Shown here piece after piece: positions 11,399 to 21,145 of a DNA stretch of 64,000 nt (position 1 is the first letter of the stretch; every line of letters begins with the position of its first letter). The notes below the pieces were generated by a model. That model was not told the DNA's origin and searched no databases. It saw only the letters and a list, made by a program, of their open reading frames with translations. A program made the translations under genes and the position numbers. Origin of the DNA: Saxidomus purpurata (lineage: Eukaryota > Mollusca > Bivalvia > Venerida > Veneridae); assembly GCA_022818135.1 (NCBI GenBank), contig JAFMSR010000002.1:44864699-44928698 (forward strand), given 5' to 3'.

Positions 11399-11533
11399 AA
11401 GATTCAGGATCTTAGACCCAAGCGTTCTTGAGTTATCATTCGAAAACCAGTTGGAAGACGGACAAACGGACAGACATACCGACTGACCGGCATCTGCAAA
11501 TCAATATACCCTTCTTCTCCGAAGAGGGCATAA
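11399..11533 (+). mobile_element. Family B element (B1), 3' end after LINE insertion
   Basis: Starts with the right copy of the 15-bp target duplication (11399-11413). It continues the B sequence (ttcttgagttatcattcg) into the 3' module with gacggacaaacggacag and ends near cttctccgaagagggcataa. The end can fold: the ccctcttc-type strand pairs with gaag-agggc. Joined to 1808-3215 it gives a complete B element of about 1.5 kb. Confidence 0.82.
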
Positions 11534-11539
11534 AAATAA

Positions 11540-11759
11540 GGTGCCTATAAATATAAATGTTTTCCCCTAATATGGTAAATGTACAAGAAACTGTTTAAAA
11601 TATGCTGCAGTACCGTAAACCATTTAATCATCTATGTTAGAGTTGATATTGTACAATTTATGGGTGGATACAATTTATCACAGAAAGCCTCTGTATTGAT
11701 TAATTGAGGTAAAATGGGGCTTTTTTCGCCATAGGTTCTTCTTTAAAAGTGTATTTATT
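11540..11759 (+). mobile_element. Family C MITE (C1), left part, interrupted by B2
   Basis: From about 11587 it matches complete C copies at 22323-22678 and 45337-45663: 'ctgcagtaccgtaaaccatt', 'tgggtggatac', 'ataggttcttctttaaaa'. The left terminus with TTAA is missing. At 11759 it is broken by the inverted family B copy and resumes at about 12977 with 'tttatcattttacgttcatt'. Confidence 0.7.
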
Positions 11760-12976
11760 ATGCCCCCTTCGAAGAAGAGGGGTATATTGGTTTGCAGATG
11801 TCGGTCGATCGGTCGGTCGGTCGTCCGTCTGTCTACCAACTGGTTTTCGGATGCTTGAGCCTAGGATCCTGAAACTTGATATGGAGGTTGGTCATGACCA
11901 GCAGAGGACCCCTATTGTTTTAGGTCAGTATGTCAAAGGTCCAGGTCACAGTGACCCAGAATAGTAAAACGGTTTCCGGATGATAACTTGAAAATTTTTG
12001 GACCTAGCATCTTTAACTTCATGTGGAGGTTTTTCATGACCAGCAGATGACCCCTATTGATTTAGAGGTCAGAAGGTCAAATTTCAAGGTCACGGTGACC
12101 TCAAACCTCAAGGTCAAGGTGACCTGCAATTGTAAAACAGTTTCCGAACGATAACTCAAGAACGCTTGGGCCTTATATCTTGAAACTTGATGTGGAGGTT
12201 GGTCATAACCAGTAGAAGACCTCTAACGGTTTTGAGACTAGAAGTTCAAAGGTCAAGGTCACAGTTACCCGGAATTGTAGAATGGTTTCCGCTCAATAAC
12301 TTTAGTTAGGAGTGACCAAGTGCAATGAAATTTGGTTTGTTGGTAGTTTGCGGGGAGAGGAAGCTTGGGATCAATTTTGGTTCAGGTCTAAGATCAAGGT
12401 CAAGGTCACTGTTACTAAAAATAAAAAAATGGTTTCCGCTTAATAACATGAGTTAGGAGTGATCAATTGCAATGAAACTTATTGTGTAGGTAGCTTGCAT
12501 GGAAAGAAAGATACTTCAATATTTTTTTCTATTAAATTTTTATATTGCTTTAAGCAATAATTTTTGTTTTTCAAAGTGGGGGGAAGAGGGGCAAGGGAAC
12601 TGTTACTAAAACTAGATTTTTTCAATTTTTTTTTAGTTTTCTATTGTTTTCAGCAAAAAAAAATTTTTAGGGGTCAAGGTTAAGGTCACTGTTAGTAAAA
12701 AAAGATTTTTTTTTTAAATATTTTTTTTTTATTATAAAATTATTTTACGCAAAAAAAAAATTTAGGTCAAGATCACTACTAAAAATAGATTTGTTTGAAA
12801 AATTTTTTTTTAGTTTTTAATTGTTTTTTAGAAAAAAATAATTTTGGAGGTCAAGGTCACTTCGTTTAAATATTTTCTTTATTTTTTTTTTTATTTTTCT
12901 TTTTATTCCACAATTTCTACAGATGCCGTTTTCACGAAATTCACATTGAGTTTTACTCAAACAAACAGCTCTTGTT
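11760..12976 (-). mobile_element. Family B element (B2), full length, reverse, inside MITE C1
   Basis: On the minus strand it starts aacaagagctgtttgttt. Next come A/T-rich units with aaggtcac, then longer units with TCAAGGTCA blocks, then the module with repeated gacggacgac/cgac(cgac)n. It ends ccttcgaaggggg-type sequence and gcataataaa, a hairpin-capable 3' end (plus-strand view: tgcccccttcgaagaagagg at 11761). It interrupts a family C MITE at gtatttatt/tttatcatt. It is inverted relative to B1 with a 226-bp spacer. Confidence 0.85.
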
Positions 12977-13051
12977 TATCATTTTACGTTCATTGAACAC
13001 ATTATCTATGTTTCGAGAATATAATCTGCTAGATGTAGGGAGTGCCTCTAT
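12977..13051 (+). mobile_element. Family C MITE (C1), right part
   Basis: Reads ttacgttcattgaacac, ttcgagaatataatctgc, tagatgtagggagtgcctct, matching the right end of C3 at 22600-22678. The terminal TTAA has mutated (ctctatag). Confidence 0.75.
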
Positions 13052-13469
13052 AGTGTCATCTTTACATGTATCAAATATTTATAATGATTTTAAAATCCTA
13101 ACACATTATTCTCTTAGGAAGGTGTACCAGTTAGTCATTAATAATTGACAAGAATACAGTGTTAATAATTAGATTTCTCAAATCGTGTGTCCGTCAAGAA
13201 GTAGCAAAATTAAAATCTATGGAATCGTTTCCTAAATATAAGTATTCAGTTGAGTATTGTAATGTGTTTAACTGTAAATGCTGACATACTACAAAGTGTT
13301 CTGTCTCACCTGATCTCAAGCTTATCAATTCACTATACAGTTTACAGACTGTCCCGGATTTATCTAGGATTCACAGAACTCGAGCTAATCTGGCATGTAA
13401 TTTTATATGACCGTGGGCAATAAAACCTCAATTAATCACAGCAGGTTATGATGTTTGGCCAGCAATGCT
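13052..13469. other. Unassigned, no gene seen
   Basis: AT-rich sequence without open reading frames of note and without a match to any other repeat in the window. Confidence 0.5.
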
Positions 13470-13525
13470 AGATAGAGATAATGGATTTAAGGTTAAGTTA
13501 AAATACTTCCAAAGAGTTTTTTATT
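13470..13525 (-). mobile_element. Family C MITE (C2), fragment left of D1
   Basis: ggttaagttaaaatacttcc at 13491-13510 corresponds, reversed, to the C3 block at 22385-22405. It is interrupted by family D after 13525 and resumes near 14270. Confidence 0.55.
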
Positions 13526-14269
13526 AAACCCCCGAAACGAAGTTTAGGGGGGATATAGAAGTCATCTGGTGGTAGGTCGGGCGGTTTGTTGAATTTTCCT
13601 TGTCCGGAGCATAACTTGAAAACTACTGGTTGGAATTCAATACAGCTTCATACAATGGTCAAGTACATTGACAGGAAGTGCAGTGCACAGTAACCATTAC
13701 TCCATCTTTACTTATTACAGAGTTGTTGCCCTTGGTTACTTTTCCTTGTCCGGAGCATAATTTGAAAACTACTGTTTGGAATTCAATACAACTTCGTACA
13801 ATAGTCAAGCACAATGAGAGGAAGTGCAGTATACAGGACCCATAACTATTTTGACTAATTACAGAGTTATTTCCCTTTGTTACTTTTTCTTGTCTGGAGC
13901 ATAACTTGAAAACTACTGGTTGGAATTCAATACAACTTCATACAATGGTCAAGTACATTGATAGGAAGTGCAATGTACAAGTACCATAACTCTATCTTGA
14001 TTAATCGCAAAGTTGTTGCCCTTTGCTAATTTCCTTGTCCGGAGCATAATTCGAAAATTACTGGTTGGAATTCGATGCAACATCATACAATGTACAAGCA
14101 CAGTGAGAGGAAGTGCAGCGTAGGAGAACCATAACTCTATCTTGACAAATTACAGAGTTATTGCCAAGAACAAAATCTCTTTTTTAGTTTTTGTTTTTAA
14201 AGTGTTCTGTTACTACGAACTTCATCAGTTTATAAAGCAGTCTTTCTTGGGTATTAATCACATTTAGTG
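13526..14269 (-). mobile_element. Family D element (D1), about 145-bp tandem core x4, inside MITE C2
   Basis: Four units with the landmark tgtccggagcataa at 13601, 13747, 13891 and 14036 (spacing 144-146). Each also has aaactactggttggaattca, acaatggtcaagcac and 'ataactctatcttgac'. The left end (plus strand) reads taaacccccgaaacgaagtt then taggggggatat, so the minus-strand 3' end is hairpin-capable like those of B and E. The right end is gataggtctag, shared with D2 at 36026-36596. Flanking C-family sequence on both sides shows D1 inserted into a C MITE. Confidence 0.8.
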
Positions 14270-14333
14270 ATAGGTCTAGTTTATATTTTGAGGTTATTAG
14301 GTTTGGCATCAGTTATAGGGTATGTCCCTTTAA
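14270..14333 (-). mobile_element. Family C MITE (C2), terminal part
   Basis: Ends gttatagggtatgtcccttt-aa. This is the reverse complement of the C3 start at 22319-22345 (ttaaagggacatactctata), including the TTAA target site. Confidence 0.8.
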
Positions 14334-14363
14334 TCTGTGATGCTAGCAAGTTATCTACTTTAA

Positions 14364-14456
14364 AGCTGTTCGCTCTCTGTTGTCGTTGAGAAGATTTCAA
14401 AAATGATATACTTATTCATAAATATACAACTGAAGGCTAAAATCAACAATGGAAGA
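14364..14456 (+). mobile_element. Family H MITE (H1), left-end fragment
   Basis: TTAA at 14360-14363 followed by agctgttcgctctctg, the family H terminal inverted repeat. The inner sequence (caaaaatgata, 'ctgaaggctaaaatcaac') matches H4 at 39420-39480 reversed. It is cut off where an E element starts. Confidence 0.7.
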
Positions 14457-14458
14457 AT

Positions 14459-14632
14459 CAAAAGCTGTCCCTCACAAGTGACGAATGCCCCCGAAAGAGT
14501 TGTCTCACATTCTGTGTCCTCTCCATGTGCTCAATAATTGTGCTATGTTATTTTAAAATCCTTCCATGCATGACATAGTTAACATGCATAAAGTATTCCA
14601 TTACTTTTAAACACTAAATGTGACCATGACCT
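14459..14632 (+). mobile_element. Family E element (E0), 5' fragment
   Basis: Starts caaaagctgtccctcacaag and runs through gaatgcccccgaaag and 'ccatgtgctcaataattgtg' into 'tgaccatgacc'. At that point a TTAA-flanked H element (H2) begins. The E sequence does not resume after H2, so the rest has been lost. Confidence 0.72.
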
Positions 14633-14636
14633 TTAA

Positions 14637-15832
14637 AGCTGCTCGCTCTCAGTAACCGTTGAAACTTTAAAACAAGAGGGTCATGATGGCCATATATCGC
14701 TCACCAAACTTATCATTGGCTATAATAAAAGGGGTCATGATTTGAACAAACATAATTCGTAGAGGTCCACCACAAAATGCTAAGTAACATTTCAAATATT
14801 TATGATCTGCCTGTCGGCCTCGTGTTTTCCCTATATAAGCCTATGTGATATCAAGTGACTTCCCCACCTCCGCCCCTCGGGGAAGGGGTTATTTTGACTA
14901 AAGGGTCATGATTTGAACAATCTTGGTAGAGGTCCACTAGACAACGCTACATGCTTAATATCTAAGCTCTAGGCCCTGTGGTTTCAGAGAAGCTTTTTAA
15001 AGTTTTTCCTATATAAGCTTATGTAAAACTAAATGACCCCCCGAAAGGAGTCAATTTTGACCCGGGGCTCATAATTTGAACAACCTCAGTAGAGGTCTAC
15101 TAGACAATGCCACATGCTAAATATCTCAGCTCTAGGACTTGTGGTTTCAGAGAAGAAGGTTTTTAAAGTTTTTCCTATATAAGCATATGTAAAACCAAGT
15201 GACCCCTCGCGCGGGGTCAATTTTAACCCAGGGGTCATAATCTGAACAGTCTTGGTAGATGTCCACTAGACAATGCCACATCCTCAATATCTAAGCTCTC
15301 GGCTTTGCGTTGTTAGAGAAGATTTTTAAAGTATTTCTGTTTGTTGCCATAGCAACCAGAGTTCTGCATAGAATGAAATTCTTTGAACTACTTTGATAGA
15401 ACTTCATGCAAGAAACATCCCTGCAAAGTTTCATCAACATTGGCCAAGTGGTTTCAGAGGAGAGGTCGTTTGAAGGAAATGGTGGACGGACGACGGACCC
15501 CGGACGGAGAGTGATCCTAATAGCTCACTCTTTGTGCCAGGTGAGCTAAAAGAAAACCAGTCTTTTTCATAAATATAAAGGTAAAGGCTAGAATCAAAAT
15601 ATAAGCAAATATCTAGATAGGAATTTGCAGATATCGATTGAAAATATCGGTTACACAGCACCGCTACACTATATGTTTATATTAAAATTTCGCTTTTGAA
15701 CTTGGAAGCGTTTTTTTTTTAATTATACATGATAGTATTTTTACTGGAGCCTTTTTACATGTAATAAAATATGTTATTTACATACAGTTTGAAGAACTTT
15801 ATTTTTTTACGAAAATCTGAGAGCGAGCAGAT
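14637..15832 (+). mobile_element. Family H MITE (H2), TTAA-flanked, carrying nested A1
   Basis: Left TTAA 14633-14636 then agctgctcgctctcag. Right end ctgagagcgagcagat then TTAA 15833-15836. The terminal 16 bases are inverted repeats with one difference. Without the nested family A copy (14671-15548) the element is about 320 bp, similar to H4. TTAA duplication is the signature of piggyBac-type cut-and-paste transposition, so H is probably a piggyBac-like MITE; the superfamily is an inference from the target site alone. Confidence 0.82.
14671..15548 (+). mobile_element. Family A element (A1), near-complete reference copy
   Basis: The best forward copy. The 5' end is aacaagagggtcatgatggc with the near-palindrome gggccatgatggccc in other copies, then tcgctcacc. 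The core is about three units of 160-165 bp (cctatataagc, gtgacccc, ggggtcaattttgac, 'tttgaacaatcttggtag', gtccactagacaatgc, 'aatatctaagctctagg', gtggtttcagagaag). The 3' module has gttgccatagcaaccagag, 'gaacttcatgcaagaaac', gacggacgacgga and ends tagctcactctttgtgccagg-type hairpin with tgagctaaaa. It lies inside H2 with A-rich flanks on both sides. Confidence 0.85.
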
Positions 15833-15836
15833 TTAA

Positions 15837-16330
15837 AACATTTTCACATAATATACGCCTATTTGAAATCAACTGACCACAGTGCTGTGTTAATTTCGAC
15901 CAGAGGGACTTAATTTGAAGGCTCATTGTAGAGGTCAATCAAGCAATGCTACATGTACATACCAAACAATTTTGGTATAAGTCCGTGTCTATTATTTGAC
16001 GCGAGATTGCGGGATATACCCTTTTTTCAAAGATCGCACACATTTTTGAAACATGTGCGTGAAAAATCCCGCATCAGAATAGATTAAACTCGAAAACTGT
16101 AAATGTCCAGTCTGCGTATTTGTTTACATTAACACTTTAAAACGAAAGGGGGGTTACTCTAAGAAGATTTTATTATAGAACTTGGTTTATATGAGCATCA
16201 GCCCTGTTAAGGCAACAAACATACTTGTGAACAAACATAACAGAACCTAATCTATTAAGCAGGTACATGTATTAGTTCACAACACTTCTGTAGATTTACT
16301 TATGTCAAGCTAAAACACAGTCTTTATGTA
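15837..16330. other. Unassigned, with a decayed family A core fragment
   Basis: About 15850-15960 resembles an A core unit (gaccagagggacttaatttg, 'gaggtcaatcaagcaatgct'). The remainder to 16330 has no recognised feature or gene. Confidence 0.45.
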
Positions 16331-16495
16331 AGACATGTGCATGTATCTTATAAACTGAATTAAATTATACAAAGACTATTGACAAGGTATGTGCATATAT
16401 GATAGAAAGCGAATTAGATTATGCAGGGGCTATTGACTAGGTATGTGCATATATGATAGAAAGCTAATTGAATCATACAGAGGCTATCGACTAGA
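16331..16495. repeat. 54-bp tandem repeat, about 3 copies
   Basis: ggtatgtgcatatatgatag recurs at 16386 and 16440 (spacing 54), with a more diverged copy upstream at about 16332. Each unit ends with a ctattgac-type block. Confidence 0.75.
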
Positions 16496-16497
16496 AT

Positions 16498-17115
16498 CAA
16501 AGAAGAGGTCCAAGATGGCCCTGTATCGCCCACCTTGGTACATGTCCACTTGCCTGGTGGAAAATCAATAGACATATTTATACACCAAATAGGTTTTCCT
16601 ATATACATCTTTGCAATATAAGTGATCCCCCCCCCCCAGGCAAGGTCAATTTTGACCCCAGGGGCACAATTTGAACAAACTTTGAAGAGGTCTACTAGGC
16701 AATGCTACATGCCAAATATCTAAGCTCTAGGCATTGTGGTTTCAGAGAAGAAGATTTTTAAAGTTTTTACTATATAAGCCTATGAAAAACTAAGTGACCC
16801 CGGGCAAGGTCAGTTTTAATGCATAATTTGAACAATCTTAATAGATATCTTAATTTCCTATATATGCCTATGTAAAACTAAGTAACCACCAACGCGGGGT
16901 CAATTTAGACCCGGGGGTCATAATTTGAACAATCTTAGTAGAGGTCTACTAGACAATGATACATGCCAAATATCTAACTTTGATAGAGCTTCATGCAAGA
17001 AACATCCCTGCATAGTTTCAACAATATTGGCCTAGTGGTTTCAGAGGAGATGTAATTTGAATAAAAATGTTGACGGATGACGGACAATCATCCATTCAAC
17101 AGCTCAACCTGGCAA
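16498..17115 (+). mobile_element. Family A element (A3), internally deleted
   Basis: The 5' end reads agaagaggtccaagatggcc then ctgtatcgcccacc. Core units follow at 16620-16990. An internal deletion joins 'aaatatctaac' directly to 'tttgatagagcttcatgcaa' (about 16977). The 3' module ends gacggatgacggac and a degenerate agctcaacctggc. The segment 16725-17052, including the deletion junction, is repeated at 18452-18781. Confidence 0.75.
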
Positions 17116-17417
17116 ACATCATACTTCTCATTGAGTTACATACATAATTTTCTGTGCAAACAGTGCAAGCTTCAGCTTTGTAACCATTAACTGACATAAA
17201 AGCATTTACAATGATTCAAAATCGGCGTTGCAAGCCCCCTCTTTTTTTAAATCCCCCTTATTTTTAAATGTAATGGGAGGGGTGGGTCCTGTAGGGGGGA
17301 GTTACTGCTGCGAGTGCAAGTTTCATTTCTTTCTTCTTTTTTCAAAAACGGATAAACAGAAATTTCACTTACAAATCCAGGTCAAAGTTTTAAAATAAAA
17401 TTGAATGGACACTTTTG
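17116..17417. other. Unassigned, no gene seen
   Basis: Sequence between A3 and the foldback element. No ORF, repeat family or signal recognised. Confidence 0.5.
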
Positions 17418-17419
17418 TA

Positions 17420-18320
17420 CAGAAGCCCAATAGTGCCACTTTGTTTTTTTAAATGGATTTTTTCAACATAATTTTTTTGAAAATTCAAGATACTAAGTTG
17501 AATATTCAACTTACTGAGTTGAAAATTCAACTTATTAAGTTGAAAATTCAACTTACTAAGTTGAAAATTCAAGATACTAAGTTGAATATTCAAGATACTA
17601 AGTTGAAAATTCAACTTACTAAGTTGAATATTCAAGATACTAAGTTGAAAATTCAACTTACTAAGTTGAAAATTCAACTTACTAAGTTGAATATTCAACT
17701 TACTTAGTTGAATATTCAAGATACTAAGTTGAAAATTCAACTTACTAAGTTGAATATTCAAGATACTTAGTTGAAAATTCAACTTATCAAGTTGAATATT
17801 CAAGATACTAAGTTGAATATTCAAGATACTAAGTTGAAAATTCAACTTACTAAGTTGAAAATTCAACTTACTAAGTTGAAAATTCAAGATTCTAAGTACT
17901 TAAATCAGTAAATTGAATTTTCAACTTAGTAAGTTGAATTTTCAACTTAGTATCTTGAATTTTCAACTTAGTAAGTTGAATTTTCAACTTAGTATCTTGA
18001 ATATTCAACTTAGTATCTTCAATTTTCAACTTAATAAGTTGAATATTCAACTTAGTATCTTGAATTTTCAACTTAGTAAGTTGAATATTTAACTTAGTAT
18101 CTTGTATATTCAACTTAGTAAGTTGAATTTTCAACTTAGTATCTTGAATATTCAACTTCGTATCTTGAATTTTCAACTTAGTAAGTTGAATTTTCAACTT
18201 AGTAAGTTGAATTTTCAACTTAGTATCTTGAATATTCAACTTAGTATCTTGAATTTTCAACTTAGTTATGTTGAAAAAATCAATTAAAAAAACAAACAAA
18301 GTGGCACTATTGGGCTTCCG
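17420..18320. mobile_element. Foldback element FB1: TA-flanked 901-bp palindrome made of an inverted tandem array
   Basis: Outer inverted repeats of about 60 bp: cagaagcccaatagtgccac at 17420 and, reversed, cggaagcccaatagtgccac ending at 18320. Both are flanked by TA (17418-17419 and 18321-18322). Between them are two arms, about 17475-17900 and 17905-18275. They are built from roughly 19-bp units aagttgaaaattcaactta, aagttgaatattcaa and agatacta. The units are reverse complemented in the second arm, with only a few bases at the centre (about 17900). The units are themselves near-palindromes. The TA target suggests Tc1/mariner-type mobilisation (inference). Open frames here are by-products of the repeat. 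Confidence 0.88.
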
Positions 18321-18431
18321 TACTTTTGAAACAGATTGAAATCAGAAGTTTTATTCAAAGGTGTGTTGCCCTCGCACTGGAGGATATTCCACTGTTCTGA
18401 AGTAAATACAACTATATGTACATATCTAACA

Positions 18432-18451
18432 CAAATGGAAATAAAAAGTTC
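18432..18451. repeat. 20-bp direct repeat flanking a templated insert (left copy)
   Basis: caaatggaaataaaaagttc is present here and at 18791-18810, on either side of a duplicated family A segment. Confidence 0.85.
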
Positions 18452-18790
18452 TCTAGGCATTGTGGTTTCAGAGAAGAAGATTTTTAAAGTTTTTACTATA
18501 TAAGCCTATGAAAAACTAAGTGACCCCGGGCAAGGTCAGTTTTAATGCATAATTTAAACAATCTTAATAGATATCTTAATTTCCTATATATGCCTATGTA
18601 AAACTAAGTAACCACCAACGCGGGGTCAATTTAGACCCGGGGGTCATAATTTGAACAATCTTAGTAGAGGTCTACTAGACAATGATACATGCCAAATATC
18701 TAACTTTGATAGAGCTTCTTGCAAGAAACATCCCTGCATAGTTTCATCAACATTGGCCTAGTGGTTTCAGAGGAGATGTAAGTGCAAGTG
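18452..18790 (+). repeat. Duplicated copy of 16725-17052, inserted between 20-bp direct repeats
   Basis: Matches 16725-17052 with about four base differences over roughly 328 bp, including the same internal deletion junction (atctaactttgatagagc). It is therefore a copy of A3 and not an independent A insertion. It begins and ends inside the A element, without A termini. It is followed by about 9 extra bases (agtgcaagtg) before the right-hand 20-bp repeat. Confidence 0.85.
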
Positions 18791-18810
18791 CAAATGGAAA
18801 TAAAAAGTTC

Positions 18811-19607
18811 GATTTTCATGCGGTAGAATTTGATACAATGCTTTCATAAACATATATGTTCTGTAAAAAAATAGGGCAAAACAAATTTTAGACAGCTCAT
18901 GTCGAAAACAAATCTTAGAATAACTGTCTGATACTAAAGCTGACAACAGAGACCTGATTATTGTTCTGATGGAACTTAACAGGTCATTGCCTAGTCTCCA
19001 GGAGTCTTGAGTAAACATTTCAGGGCGATTAAAACATGTAATTTTAAATCTTCCCGTTCTGTTAGTGATTTATGGAGTGTTTCTTGAATTCAGATTACAA
19101 TTTAGCGTGTGTCCTATATTAATGTCCATTATGTTAATTCCGTAGACTATGTCTTGCAACTTCAACGAAAGTCGGGATCCTCTTTTGCACAGAACACAAC
19201 ATACTATACCGTTTTACTTGTCTGTTACCATATAAATAAAAGGAAACTGGTACGTAATGATTAAGCCGTTAAATTTCTAAAAAAATAAACCTGGGTCACA
19301 AGGAATCAAAATCTTGGTCACAAACATCAACATTCTAGAATTCCCATTTAAAACCAAATCCCCTTTGATGATCTCTAGCTGGTCTCGTGGGGTCAAAAAC
19401 GAGGACTTCATTACAATTCATACAAACCTACGGATACTCTATAAGCCACATTTGACACCCAGTCATCATTGAAATAAACAAGACGATTTATGTTCATGAG
19501 GAGCAAACGTAAGGTCACGAGGTACATGGATGTTGATCTACTTTAGAGTTTTGAAGCTACAATAATTAGATTTAGAATGTGTGTACAGTTTTGCACGAAG
19601 AATTAGA
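18811..19607. repeat. Unassigned region containing dispersed repeat N (copy 1, about 18940-19150)
   Basis: About 18940-19150 (agctgacaacagagacctga, 'ggtcattgcctagtctc', 'tttatggagtgtttcttgaa', ttcagattacaattta, 'cgtgtgtcc') aligns in order with 35205-35420. No other features or genes are supported. Confidence 0.6.
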
Positions 19608-20390
19608 AACAAAAGCTGTCCCTCACAACTGACGAATGCAACCGAAAGAGGTGTCTCACAGTCTTTGTCCTCTCCATTTGCTCAATAATTGTGGTATGCT
19701 ATTTTAAAATCCATGCGACACATCGGCTTGATGTGCTAGACATTTGTGCCAAGTTATTTTTAAATCAATCAATGCATGACAAAGTTATAGTCCGGACACG
19801 AATGTGTGCATATATACAGGATTCCATTACCTTCAAACTCTAAGTGTGACCTTGACCTTTGAGGTAGGGACGTGGGTCTTGCACGCGACACGTCGTCTTG
19901 ATGTGCTAGACATTTGTGCCAAGTTATTTTTAAATCAATCAATGCATGACAAAGTAACAGTCCGGACACGAATGTGTGCATATATACAGGATTCCATTAC
20001 CTTCAAACTCTAAGTGTGACCTTCACCTTTGAGGTAGGGACGTGGATCTTGCACGCGACACGTCGTCTTGATGTGCTAGACATTTGTGCCAAGTTATTTT
20101 AAAATCCTTCAATGCATGACAAAGTTACAGTCCGGACACAAATGTGTGCCTATATAGAGGATTCCATAACCTTCAAACTCTAAGTGTGACCTTGACCTTT
20201 GAGGTAGGGACGTGGGTCTTGCACGCGACACGTCGTCTTGATGTGCTAGACATTTGTGCGAAGTTATTTTAAAATCCTTCAATGCATGACAGAGTTACAG
20301 TCCGGACACGAATTTGTAAGTGGGGACGCACAGACGGACAGACAGACGGACGATGCGATTTTAATATGCCACCCTTCGGGGGCATAAAAA
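19608..20390 (+). mobile_element. Family E element (E1), 170-bp tandem core, full length
   Basis: The 5' end reads acaaaagctgtccctcac, then a core of 170-bp units. The landmark gcacgcgacacgtcgtcttg lies at 19881, 20051 and 20221, exactly 170 apart. Each unit contains gtgaccttgacctttgagg, 'gatgtgctagacatttgtgc', 'aatgcatgacaaagtt' and 'gtccggacacgaatgtgtgc'. The 3' module has gacggacagacagacggacg, 'gcgattttaatatg' and ccacccttcgggggcataa, a hairpin-capable end. It is non-coding; small open frames arise because 170-bp units drift through frames. Confidence 0.85.
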
Positions 20391-20899
20391 TGTCCTTGGC
20401 TAGTTTTTTGTCTTTTGGAGCAATGGTTCTCATATAAGCGATCTAATCCCATTTTGGCACTCTTGTTTTCCGTTGCTGCCGGGAGTTGCAGAGTAAATGG
20501 AAATGTTCTTGTTAGCTTAGCGCGAGAAAACAGCAAAAAAACGTCAAATCAAAACTTGATTTGCCGAACAATGTGTGTTGGATTCGGGAAAAATTCTCTT
20601 TAGTAATTGTGTTTGCAATATATCATACTGTGATTGCGTGTTGACGTCTAGCGTGTTTGCTTGATAGGGAGTTATTTTTCTACATGTCTGGTGAAGAAAT
20701 TTTCCGTTAGAATATCTACGACATATGTTTTTAAACTGATATTGAATCCACTTTGAACGTCTAAATGTTTTAACAGAAAGTTACTACAAAAATAAAACTA
20801 TATTACAAATAACACACACTTAGTGCGTTTGAAAAGCGACCCACATTCATAAACAAAACATCCAACGGGTGATGCAATATGGGTAGCATGCTTGAACAT
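20391..20899. other. Unassigned, no gene seen
   Basis: A 62-residue open frame at 20415-20603 lacks any recognisable domain and is not supported. No repeat match within the window. Confidence 0.5.
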
Positions 20900-21145
20900 A
20901 ACAAGAGAGCAAAAGTGGCCCTGAAAGCCCGTCTGATTGGAATTCAAACCAGTTTTGAGCTTGCATGCATATTATTTTCTATTTGATAAGTGTTGAAGAG
21001 CTGTCTTTTGAGAAAAGTTCATGCCTAGATTAAATGAAATGAAACGAAAATGAAGATTAAAACTGCACGTACTGAAACAAGACCATTTACCTTCAGCCAA
21101 ATGTACAGAGCAGACGGACAGAAGAACATAATGCCAGATATTATG
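20900..21145 (+). mobile_element. Small AACAAGAG-type element, about 246 bp
   Basis: Starts aacaagagagcaaaagtggc then cctgaaagcccg, the 5' signature of the A/F/G group. Ends with cagacggacagaagaa and cataatgccagatattatg, a hairpin of the type seen at the 3' ends of the group. It has no tandem core and may be a minimal or internally deleted member. Confidence 0.55.

Noticed and set aside
17475..18275. CRISPR array
   Set aside because: Units are contiguous without unique spacers, and the DNA is eukaryotic in character.
17390..18299. Several open frames of 60-165 residues with repeating KLNFQLSILNIQLS-type sequence
   Set aside because: They lie on the 19-bp tandem array of FB1 and read open on both strands because the unit has no stops in those frames. 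No start context or domain.
19611..20390. Classical centromeric-type satellite of 170 bp
   Set aside because: Only three to five units occur at each place, always between the same non-repeated ends, so it is the core of a dispersed element and not a long satellite array.
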